NCBI GenBank assembly: GCA_021604505.1
Contig: BQJC01000001.1
Span: 496,001-560,000 of the forward strand
DNA length: 64,000 nt
Direction: 5' to 3'
DNA from: Nitrospinaceae bacterium
GTDB lineage: Bacteria; Nitrospinota; Nitrospinia; Nitrospinales; VA-1
The notes below the pieces were generated by a model, which was given only the letters and a program-made list of their open reading frames with translations, was not told the origin of the DNA and searched no databases. Positions 57,021-64,000 of this stretch are shown in pieces; position 1 is the first letter of the stretch; every line of letters starts with the position of its first letter. The position numbers and the translations under genes were made by a program.

Positions 57021-57557
57021 TTACCAAGAACTCATCCAGATATCTTTTTGCGAGCGGGTTTTGAATATTTCGCCGATGCGTTTTGAGAACGCTTCCGGGG
57101 TGAAAGTTTTGTTGTACTGATCCTCCGGGCCGCGAAAGGGATTCCACGACAGCACCAGCCGCTCGATGAACATCTCATCCAGCGGAACCGACTTGATTTT
57201 GACGATCATATCGTTGGTCGAATCGACCAGCACCGCCACCATTTCCGTATCGTCCTTGGCGTAAAGCGCTTCGCAAAACCCCGGCGCTTCCTTTTCCTGC
57301 TGGGTGGGATTGCAGGGGGTTTCCAGAATCCAGTCTTCACTGCCGACGGCGAATATGGGGATGGAAGGAAACTCCGATTCCGTGCACAGCTTGGCCCGCC
57401 ACTTGCCGCCCCACGCTTCGATCTGCGCTTTCGACGGCTCGGGAAACCGGCCTATGAGAAGCATGTCGCCGTTGGGGGAAAAGGACAGCCCGCCCCCGTC
57501 TCCCTCGATTTTTACAGGACAGAGTTTACCTTCTTCAAAGCGAATCGTTTGTTCCAT
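57021..57557 (-). CDS. Protein of unknown function divergent from an MBL-fold gene
   Basis: 178 residues, starting METMEQTIRF or MEQTIRF. I do not recognise a family. It is predicted soluble, with mixed alpha/beta character, three or four cysteines, a Gly-rich GDGGGLSFSPNGDMLLIGRF and a Trp/Pro-rich end. ATG 57557 is chosen because the longer open frame to 57758 lacks a plausible start. It lies 227 nt from, and divergent to, the metallo-beta-lactamase-fold gene. Confidence 0.65.
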   Translation of the reverse strand: MEQTIRFEEGKLCPVKIEGDGGGLSFSPNGDMLLIGRFPEPSKAQIEAWGGKWRAKLCTESEFPSIPIFAVGSEDWILETPCNPTQQEKEAPGFCEALYAKDDTEMVAVLVDSTNDMIVKIKSVPLDEMFIERLVLSWNPFRGPEDQYNKTFTPEAFSKRIGEIFKTRSQKDIWMSSW

Positions 57558-57784
57558 GGTTTCGTTCCGGTGAAGTGAAATTGTGATGTAATTTAAGGCC
57601 TTATAATGTCGTGGACGCTTGGGTCCTGTCAATAAAAAACCCCGAATCCTTTCAATATCGCCGCGAGAATAAATGCGGACGGCCTTTCCTCTTGTTATAC
57701 AACGCAATAGTCCTTGAGTTCTCCCGGTAATTGGGGTAGCTTGACGGATTTTACACACTTAACTTTTCAGCAAGATTTCAGGCC

Positions 57785-59170
57785 ATGAGAACCACTCTGA
57801 TCGGGCATGCGACCCTTTTAATTCAATCGAAAGGCACCACTCTGATTTCCGACCCGGTGCTGTTCGATTTGCATTGGGAAGAACTCAACGTGCATTGCCC
57901 GAGCATCGACCTGGATTTGGACAAGATCCCGCAGGTGGATATCCTTAATCTTTCGCATCGCCATCAGGACCATTTCGATATTCGCACGTTGGCGTACCTC
58001 GCAAAAAATGAAAAAATCTTGTCGCCGGATGTCGTCGTGCTCGCTCCCCAGGATGAAATCCTGCTGGATGTTCTCAAGGAGTTGGAGTTCAAGGACGTGC
58101 GGGTGGTCGCCGATTTCGAAACCATCAAGATCAAGAATTTCACCCTGACGCCGACGCCTTCGCTCAACGAGCAGGATTATTTTCCCGAACACGGTCTGCT
58201 GGTGCATGACGGAGAAGTGACGGTGTGGAACCAGGTGGACACCATTGTGGTTCCAAAGATCATTCAATACATTCACCAGTTGTACGGGCAGGTCGATCTG
58301 GCGCACGTCCGTTACCTGCCGCTATTGGAAGGAAACTTTACCTTTCACAATGCGTTGGAACTCCCCTTTGAAGAGTACAATTCGTTTTTAATGGTGGCGG
58401 CGGCGCTAAGACCCAAGTTTGCCGTTCCCGGTTCCGCCGGCTTTCGCTACAAGGACGAATTCGATTTCCTGAATCGATACTCCTTTCCGGCCACTCAGGA
58501 ACAGTTCCTGCGCGACCTGCGCGAATTTTGTCCGGAAATCGCAAGCAGTACCTTCTATCCGGGCGATGTGGCCGAGATCGCTCCAGATGAAGTGAAGATT
58601 CTCAGACAGGAATCCGATTTCGTCCGCGTGGCTGAAAACGACGAGCACAAAGTGGAATTCAAACCGGTGATGGAAGTTGACCCCTTAAGAACGCTGACGA
58701 CCGACGCCTCCCAGCGGGAAAAAGAAAAACAGACCGTCACCGATTATATCGAAAACAAAATGGTGGATCTTTTGATCCAAAACCAGAATGTGCAGACCTG
58801 GGTGGAATGGAAAACCGTCTATCAACTGGAAGTGTTTGGCCAAAATCGATCGGACATCTGGAGCATCGATTTTGGCGGCGAAGACGCCGTGATCCAGAAG
58901 GGGAGCATCGGCAAGATCAATCTGTATGAAGGGATTGGCTATTCCGAGTTCTATAAATTGATCGAGAAGCAAACAAGCTGGGATTTCGTCGGCGTAGCGG
59001 CGCAATACCGGACCTTCAAGAATATTTACCGGGTGGAGAAGGGGAGTGCCGAATGCTATCCTAAAGACAAAAGGTTCCCGCAGCCGTTGATGGAACTTTT
59101 TCCATCGAATAAAGAAATGGACCGCGAAAAATACATGAAAGACGTCCGCCGGTGGAAAGGCAAAGCCTGA
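57785..59170 (+). CDS. Metallo-beta-lactamase-fold protein
   Basis: 461 residues. The N-terminal half is an MBL domain: IGHATLLIQSKGTTLISDPVLF and the metal motif LSHRHQDHFD (His58, His60, Asp62, His63), with TVWNQVDTIV further on. The start is like UlaG and the CMP-sialic-acid hydroxylase group. The C-terminal ~170 residues have no clear family. It may act on a small phosphorylated or amide compound; I cannot say which. A long protein of this kind with an uncharacterised C-terminal domain is worth a structural look. Confidence 0.8.
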   Translation: MRTTLIGHATLLIQSKGTTLISDPVLFDLHWEELNVHCPSIDLDLDKIPQVDILNLSHRHQDHFDIRTLAYLAKNEKILSPDVVVLAPQDEILLDVLKELEFKDVRVVADFETIKIKNFTLTPTPSLNEQDYFPEHGLLVHDGEVTVWNQVDTIVVPKIIQYIHQLYGQVDLAHVRYLPLLEGNFTFHNALELPFEEYNSFLMVAAALRPKFAVPGSAGFRYKDEFDFLNRYSFPATQEQFLRDLREFCPEIASSTFYPGDVAEIAPDEVKILRQESDFVRVAENDEHKVEFKPVMEVDPLRTLTTDASQREKEKQTVTDYIENKMVDLLIQNQNVQTWVEWKTVYQLEVFGQNRSDIWSIDFGGEDAVIQKGSIGKINLYEGIGYSEFYKLIEKQTSWDFVGVAAQYRTFKNIYRVEKGSAECYPKDKRFPQPLMELFPSNKEMDREKYMKDVRRWKGKA

Positions 59171-59293
59171 ATTATCTAAAATGGTATTTTATTGACAGCA
59201 AAATGAGAAGCAGGTAGACTTTTTTACCCTGCCAAGTAAAATCAATCAGTTATAAAACCCGAGCCGGCGGCTTGGGGGAATGAATACATAAAA

Positions 59294-59370
59294 GGCGGTG
59301 TAGCTCAGCTGGTTAGAGCATACGGCTCATATCCGTAGCGTCCGGGGTTCAAGTCCCTGCACCGCCACCA
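59294..59370 (+). tRNA. tRNA-Met (anticodon CAT)
   Basis: A full cloverleaf of 77 nt with encoded CCA: acceptor GGCGGTG/CACCGCC, D-arm GCTCAGCTGGTTAGAGC, anticodon stem TACGG/CCGTA with loop CTCATAT, T-arm CGGGG-TTCAAGT-CCCTG. The CAT anticodon means elongator tRNA-Met or the lysidine-modified tRNA-Ile2; the overall sequence resembles elongator Met. It is not the initiator, because the acceptor starts with a paired G-C. Confidence 0.93.
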
Positions 59371-59380
59371 AATAATGAGG

Positions 59381-59414
59381 GGGGATACGATTTCAGCCAG
59401 TATCCCCTTTTTTT
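59381..59414 (+). terminator. Intrinsic terminator after the tRNA gene
   Basis: GGGGATAC (59381-59388) pairs with GTATCCCC (59400-59407), followed by seven T. Confidence 0.92.
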
Positions 59415-60405
59415 CAGACTTTTGTGGAAACCTATAACTGCCCCATTCAATAAAAGCTGACCCAGCTCTCCACTATTGAAGAGGCTGGAGGGTTCAATTC
59501 ACATCCGCCGCATGGATGGGGCCGACGAATTCGACTCCATCAACGGTTCTTTATTCCTCTCAAATTTTTTTTGCACTCAGCCTGGTTTTGTTGATGGTTC
59601 CCAATTTGGTTTATTCCTCGCAGGATACGGTTCGCGAAAGCGGTCTCAAATCGGATGCTTCCAATTTACAGTTGGCAGGTAACCGTGAAAGAGACAGGCG
59701 CGGTGGCGACGCTCAAAAACAAGGGAAGCCAGTTGCGGTAATATCGCGATCCTTAAACTTTTTAAAACCACCGCACTCGCCGTTCCAATCTTCATAGGGA
59801 ATATTTTGCCTGTAGAATTTTTCAGGGAGGCGTTATTGACCGTTTCTGTTTTTCCCCGTTAGATACTCGCTTTCTTTCTCTGCTGACATTGCTCACTTCA
59901 TCGGACCAGATTTCGTCCTGTTTTTGCGGCACCCGCAATCTGATAGACGAGCCGCCCCTCTTGCCATGCACCTGTCGTGGAACACGCCAACAATGGGATG
60001 CTCTTTATCGGAAATGACCCCACGGGGAGATGTTCAGCGGTTCAAAAGCCGGCCCCGTGGGCCATAGATGAGATGGTGAAGAATTGAGTGTAAAAAGAGC
60101 CTCACGAGTGGAGAAATCCGCTGTTTGGGAGGATAAACCGGGGCTTCTGCCTTATAAAGTCAGCGCTCAAATTGTCTGAAAAATTATAAAAATAATTGAA
60201 AAACCGACAAAAATTGACAGGTTCGTGGTTTCAAGCAATTGTAAATGATGGAAATTCAAGGCATTTCAAATGGCATCTCATTTGCTTATATAAAAGTCAT
60301 TAATCCAGGAAAATTGCTAATATATAGAAGAAACAGAGCCGATAATCTGCAAGAGGACCTTTTTTGTTGAATTTTTGCTCCTGTTTGCAAACGATGGTGA
60401 GCCGT
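59415..60405. other. About 1 kb with little coding potential; one strong hairpin
   Basis: No convincing gene lies here. A short open frame at 59516-59797 has a hydrophobic stretch (IFFALSLVLLMVPNLV) but no good start, no ribosome binding site and no recognisable body, so it may be a decayed exported protein. The stretch at 60019-60061 folds into a strong two-part hairpin. Otherwise the region shows nothing recognisable; it becomes A/T-rich from about 60170. Confidence 0.6.
60019..60061 (+). ncRNA. Strong imperfect-loop hairpin, candidate structured RNA
   Basis: CCCACGGGG (60019-60027) pairs perfectly with CCCCGTGGG (60053-60061); the 25-nt loop contains a smaller hairpin CGG-TTCAAAAG-CCG. 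No T-run follows, so it is not a simple terminator. It could be part of a small RNA or a repeated extragenic element. Confidence 0.35.
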
Positions 60406-60942
60406 ATGAAAAAACGATTGATTTTGATTTCACTGGGGTTTCTCACGGGTTGCGCTGTGACCCCGCCGCCAATGAGTGTTGAGGAGTTACGCGCGGAAGT
60501 TCGCTCAAATCCTTCCAGGATTCAAGTCGAAGAATATGAAGTGGAGCGTCCCTTTCTTCCTGCATTCAATGCAGTTCAAACAAACGCCGAACGGTGTTTT
60601 GAAGTCACCCTTTCCAAAATACAGGAAAATACCCCGGATGCCCGGCCGGAGTCCCTAAGGTATCGGGCGGAATCCTTCATGACCAGTGAAACGGAGGGAG
60701 AAACCTTTTTGCAACTGGATAAAAAAGCCGCCCAGAGGATGCCGGAAGGCGGCTATTACGTCTTATTGGCGGATATCGAGGCCATCTCGGCTAAAAAAAC
60801 CAGGGTGACGGTTTACCGGGCGATGCGCGGTTACGACACCGTCAACGAGTCCATCGTGGCCTGGGCACAGGGGAAAAGTGACCATTGCCCGAAGTTTCCG
60901 AAGGACGCCCAGGACTGGCGGTTGACAAATCACAATCCATAA
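60406..60942 (+). CDS. Small lipoprotein of unknown function
   Basis: 178 residues starting MKKRLILISLGFLTGCAVTPPP, with lipobox LTGC (Cys16). The mature part holds AFNAVQTNAERCF, SLRYRAESFMTSETEGETFLQL and VTVYRAMRGYDTVNESIVAW, compatible with a small alpha/beta domain; the family was not recognised. The ATG at 60406 has GGTGAG upstream and gives a clean lipoprotein signal. It is followed after 79 nt by another small exported protein. Confidence 0.75.
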   Translation: MKKRLILISLGFLTGCAVTPPPMSVEELRAEVRSNPSRIQVEEYEVERPFLPAFNAVQTNAERCFEVTLSKIQENTPDARPESLRYRAESFMTSETEGETFLQLDKKAAQRMPEGGYYVLLADIEAISAKKTRVTVYRAMRGYDTVNESIVAWAQGKSDHCPKFPKDAQDWRLTNHNP

Positions 60943-61021
60943 GCTCTTTGTTAAAAAAAACCATCCGGACACAGATTTTAGCACGATGAAATTCATGCAA
61001 ACCAATCAGGAGATGCAATCG

Positions 61022-61423
61022 ATGACACCGATCAAAAAAATAATTCCCATCTTGACCGTCGTCTCTTTCATGATCTCAGGTGTTTTCACCCATGCCCTGG
61101 GCCAGGAGTCGCCGCGCGTTGGCGAAAAATCCTCGTGTAAGAATGGAGAAATGAAACGCAGCGTTGAGGTCCAGTATTTTGCACCAGACAGAGCGGTTCC
61201 CTGTGAAGTTCGCTATTACAAAGGTCCCGAAGCGCCGGGCATGGGTCAGGTCCTTTGGCGGGCCGCAAACGAAGTGGGTTTTTGCGAGAAAAAACTGGCC
61301 GTGTTCGTGGAGGATTTGTCCGCGTCCGGGTGGGATTGCGAACAGGCGTCAGACGACTCTTCCAGCGATGATCTTAAGGACGCCCAGGAAGAACACCTGC
61401 CTCCGGATTTATCCTCTCATTGA
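61022..61423 (+). CDS. Small exported protein of unknown function
   Basis: 133 residues with a signal peptide MTPIKKIIPILTVVSFMISG... (cleavage likely near HALGQ). The mature part has four cysteines (CKNGE, PCEVRYY, GFCEKKLAVFVEDL, WDCEQ), likely two disulfides, and an acidic tail. The segment KRSVEVQYFAPDRAVPCEVRYYK suggests a small beta domain. Upstream in-frame ATGs at 60986 and 61013 exist; 61022 fits a GGAG ribosome binding site. Confidence 0.7.
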   Translation: MTPIKKIIPILTVVSFMISGVFTHALGQESPRVGEKSSCKNGEMKRSVEVQYFAPDRAVPCEVRYYKGPEAPGMGQVLWRAANEVGFCEKKLAVFVEDLSASGWDCEQASDDSSSDDLKDAQEEHLPPDLSSH

Positions 61424-61428
61424 CTCTC

Positions 61429-61466
61429 AGTAGCAGGTCAATGATGATTTGATTTGACCTGCTGCT
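61429..61466 (+). terminator. Hairpin after the small exported protein
   Basis: AGTAGCAGGTCAA pairs with TTGACCTGCTGCT (12 of 13) around a 12-nt loop. No T-run follows, so it may act as a rho-dependent stop or an mRNA 3' end rather than a classic terminator. Confidence 0.45.
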
Positions 61467-61653
61467 GATCAACGCTCCCATGGCATCGTTGCCATAACCC
61501 CTGACAGCCGTATAATTTTACCCCTGCCATCTGTTTTTTTTCACGAAATCCCCTAAGCGCTGAGAAAACCCGGCTACACCGCTTCTAAATTTTGATATGT
61601 TAAAATGGCTGGCCTGAAATCCCCACCGCTATCAACAGAAAGGAAAATTTAAT

Positions 61654-63351
61654 TTGAACGACAACGATTCTCCGCATCACTTTATCCACTACATCGTTGA
61701 AGAAGATTTAAAAACAAACAAACTCCAAGGAAAAAAGGTCCATACCCGCTTTCCTCCGGAGCCGAATGGATTCCTGCACATCGGCCATGCAAAATCCATC
61801 TGCCTCAATTTTGGCCTTGCGGCGCAGTTTGGCGGGCTCTGCAATCTCAGGCTCGACGACACCAACCCCATCAAAGAAGAAGACAAATATGCGAAGTCGA
61901 TCCTTGAAGATGTCAAGTGGCTGGGGTTCGACTGGCAGGACCGTTTGTTCTACGCGTCGGATTATTTTGAGCCGCTCTATGATTACGCGGTGCAGTTGAT
62001 CAAAGACGGCAAGGCCTACGTCGACGATCTGAACGCCGATGAGATTCGCGAGTACCGCGGAACCCTGTCCGAACCAGGGAAAAACAGCCCCTACCGTAAC
62101 CGCACGGTTGAAGAAAATCTGGATTTATTTCAACGCATGCGGGCCGGAGAGTTTGAAACCGGGGCCAAAGTCCTGCGCGCCAAAATCGACATGGCTTCCG
62201 GCAACCTCAATTTTCGCGATCCGGTCCTCTACCGCATTCTCAAGGCCCATCATCACCGCACCGGCGATAAATGGTGCATCTATCCCATGTACGACTGGGC
62301 GCATGGGCAGTCCGACTCCCTCGAAGGCGTGACGTATTCCCTCTGCACTCTGGAGTTTGAGGACCATCGTCCCTTGTACGACTGGTTTCTCGAGCAGTTA
62401 AAAATTTATCATCCAAAACAAATTGAGTTTGCCCGTCTCAACCTCAGCTATACGGTACTAAGCAAACGCAAGCTCCTGCAACTGGTGAACGAGAATTATG
62501 TCACAGGGTGGGACGATCCAAGAATGCCGACCCTGTCCGGGCTCAGGCGGCGCGGTTACACCCCGGAATCGATCCGTGAATTCTGCGACCGCATCGGCGT
62601 CGCCAAGGCCAACAGCACGGCCGACCTTGCCCTGCTCGAACATTGTATCCGCGAAGACCTGAACAAACGCGCCGTCAGAGTCATGGCGGTGCTCAAACCC
62701 TTGAAAGTGATCATCGACAATTATCCCGAAGACCAGGTGGAAGAGCTGGAAGCCGAGAACAACCCCGAAGACCCGTCCGCCGGCACGAGGAAGATTCCCT
62801 TTTCCCGCGAGCTATATATCGAACAGGAAGATTTCATGGAAGACCCGCCGAAAAAGTTTTTTAGATTAGGGCCGGGACGCGAAGTCAGGCTCAAGCACGC
62901 CTACATCATCAAATGCGAGCGCGTGATCAAGGATGACCAAACGGGCGAGGTCACCGAACTGCATTGCACCTACGATCCCGACAGCAAGAGCGGCGGCGCT
63001 ACAGCCGGGAGGAAGGTCAAGGGGACGCTTCACTGGGTATCGGTGAAGCACGCCGTCAACGCCGAAGTGAGACTGTACAACACCCTGTTCGATACGCCCG
63101 ATCCCGGCAATGAAAAAGAACACCCCGATTTCACCCAATGCCTCAACCCCGGCTCCTTGGAAGTCTTAAAAGAGTGCAAGCTCGAGCCGCATCTCATCAA
63201 AGCCGTGCCGGGGGACTATTACCAGTTTCTGCGCCTGGCCTATTTCACCGTCGATGCAGTGGATTCCCAACCCGGCGAACCCGTGTTCAACCGCACCGTC
63301 ACCCTGCGCGACGCCTGGGCCAAGATTGTCAAGAAGGGTGGGGGAAAGTAA
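61654..63351 (+). CDS. glnS: Glutaminyl-tRNA synthetase
   Basis: Charges tRNA-Gln directly with glutamine. The 565-residue class I synthetase has the HIGH block [65 protein letters not shown] (in part), the KMSKS equivalent VLSKRKL, and the C-terminal beta-barrel anticodon domain. The start is TTG at 61654 with AAAGGA 9 nt upstream. GlnRS means the organism need not rely only on the Glu-tRNA-Gln amidotransferase route. Confidence 0.97.
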   Translation: MNDNDSPHHFIHYIVEEDLKTNKLQGKKVHTRFPPEPNGFLHIGHAKSICLNFGLAAQFGGLCNLRLDDTNPIKEEDKYAKSILEDVKWLGFDWQDRLFYASDYFEPLYDYAVQLIKDGKAYVDDLNADEIREYRGTLSEPGKNSPYRNRTVEENLDLFQRMRAGEFETGAKVLRAKIDMASGNLNFRDPVLYRILKAHHHRTGDKWCIYPMYDWAHGQSDSLEGVTYSLCTLEFEDHRPLYDWFLEQLKIYHPKQIEFARLNLSYTVLSKRKLLQLVNENYVTGWDDPRMPTLSGLRRRGYTPESIREFCDRIGVAKANSTADLALLEHCIREDLNKRAVRVMAVLKPLKVIIDNYPEDQVEELEAENNPEDPSAGTRKIPFSRELYIEQEDFMEDPPKKFFRLGPGREVRLKHAYIIKCERVIKDDQTGEVTELHCTYDPDSKSGGATAGRKVKGTLHWVSVKHAVNAEVRLYNTLFDTPDPGNEKEHPDFTQCLNPGSLEVLKECKLEPHLIKAVPGDYYQFLRLAYFTVDAVDSQPGEPVFNRTVTLRDAWAKIVKKGGGK

Positions 63352-63468
63352 AGAAAATTTTCTGAAAATAATGTGTTCACAAAGAGACTTGCCTTTTACT
63401 TTTTATTCTTCCAGGTATTATTCTAATTGTTGGGTATCATTTAATTTTAATATTTAGAGGTAGGGAAA

Positions 63469-64000
63469 TTGACCTTAACAGTATATCTCGATGAGGCAGG
63501 TGATCACTCTCTTGAATCCATAGATCAATATTTCCCCGTTTTCGTCATGGTGATGTTTGTTTGTGACGAAGATATATATATAAATAAAATTATCCCTGCC
63601 GTGTATAAGTTGAAGATAGATTTCTGTGGTCATGAGGGAGCTATACTTCATTCACGAGATATACGAAAAGCCCAAGGAGATTTTGCCTGCCTAGCTGATC
63701 CAGAAAAAAAAGAGGAATTTTTTAACAGGTTAAATGAAATTATGGATGACAATGATTACCATCTAATTTCTGTTGCAATAGATAAAGTAAAACATAAAAA
63801 CAAATACACATACCCAGAAAATCCATATGACTTGAGTTTGACTTTTGCTTTGGAGAGGTTGCTTCCACTCCTAGATGAGAAGGGGCAAACTGAGGTATGC
63901 ATAATTGCGGAAGCCAGAGGGAAAAATGAAGACAATGCATTAAAAGCCACTTTCTTTGATATAAGTTCCAATGGAACTTCCTATCATTCTGCTGAAAAGT
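63469..64000 (+). CDS. DUF3800 protein, N-terminal part
   Basis: The reading frame runs off the right edge; about 177 residues are visible. It begins LTVYLDEAGDHSLESIDQYF, the DUF3800 signature, and continues with HSRDIRKAQGDF, LISVAIDK and an EARG block with IIAEARGKNEDN. DUF3800 is thought to be nuclease-like (RNase-H-like acidic residues D, D, E) and is common in mobile or defence-related islands. The start is TTG 63469 with GAGG and AGGG upstream. The base composition is markedly richer in A/T than glnS next door, which suggests it was acquired. Confidence 0.8.
   Translation, partial: MTLTVYLDEAGDHSLESIDQYFPVFVMVMFVCDEDIYINKIIPAVYKLKIDFCGHEGAILHSRDIRKAQGDFACLADPEKKEEFFNRLNEIMDDNDYHLISVAIDKVKHKNKYTYPENPYDLSLTFALERLLPLLDEKGQTEVCIIAEARGKNEDNALKATFFDISSNGTSYHSAEK

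Noticed and set aside
59294-59370. tRNA considered as an integration site for the unusual region behind it
   Set aside because: No integrase gene and no repeated copy of the tRNA 3' end was seen in the window.
59516-59797. Possible small exported protein of 93 residues
   Set aside because: It lacks a ribosome binding site and a basic start before the hydrophobic stretch, and its body is low-information; recorded only in the intergenic note.

Overview
The window looks like a chromosomal segment of a Gram-negative, meso-diaminopimelate-type bacterium with class-I (Ccm) cytochrome c maturation. Several lipoproteins with lipoboxes, a signal-peptide-rich surface protein and a mitochondrial-type aconitase fit a free-living, probably aquatic organism of the Nitrospinota or deltaproteobacterial kind. 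That placement is an impression from protein style and gene order and is not proven here. Base composition is moderate over most of the window and drops near the right edge.

Layout. Positions 1-4100 (minus strand) hold a partial NamZ-like muramidase gene, glgC, and groS-groL under a perfect CIRCE operator. Positions 4168-7981 (plus) hold queF, a CxxC-rich YkgJ-like protein, a large surface protein (collagen-like stretch, ten 17-residue repeats, S74 chaperone tail) and a coupled DUF1566/HNH pair. Positions 8007-12300 (minus) are a seven-gene operon led by a TetR repressor whose promoter is overlaid by a 26-bp near-perfect palindrome; it encodes DsrE, PNPOx-like, membrane, NTF2-like, azoreductase-like and dehalogenase-like proteins. 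Positions 12411-15035 hold a parvulin-type isomerase, a HAD phosphatase and a DUF547 protein.

Positions 15093-33288 (minus) are a complete division and cell wall (dcw) cluster read as mraZ-rsmH-ftsL-ftsI-murE-murF-mraY-murD-ftsW-murG-murC-murB-ddl-ftsQ-ftsA-ftsZ. Many of its genes overlap, and several start with TTG. Divergent from it, 33677-40046 (plus) is a cytochrome c maturation operon: ccmE (CxxxY type), ccmF, a cysteine-rich ccmH-like gene, a ccmI-like gene, ccmA, ccmB, ccmD, ccmC and a TlpA/CcmG thioredoxin. The CcmE and CcmH-like proteins both depart from the standard System I motifs.

Positions 40114-64000 are a mixed region: an NTF2-like protein, a GH15 glucoamylase-like enzyme, a four-gene CsgG/DUF4810/DUF799 lipoprotein operon, an oligopeptide ABC ATPase pair without permeases, a cold-shock protein, an oddly arranged SGNH protein, a GAF-SpoIIE phosphatase, aconitase, an alpha/beta hydrolase, a cytoplasmic leucine-rich-repeat protein, a CHASE histidine kinase, an orphan protein divergent from a metallo-beta-lactamase-fold protein, a tRNA with CAT anticodon, a roughly 1-kb stretch with little coding potential but a strong hairpin, two small exported proteins, glnS, and a DUF3800 gene cut by the right edge. 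No CRISPR array, insertion sequence or prophage was seen. The most unusual points are the variant Ccm set, the TetR operon with its operator, the rearranged SGNH protein and the structured non-coding stretch.
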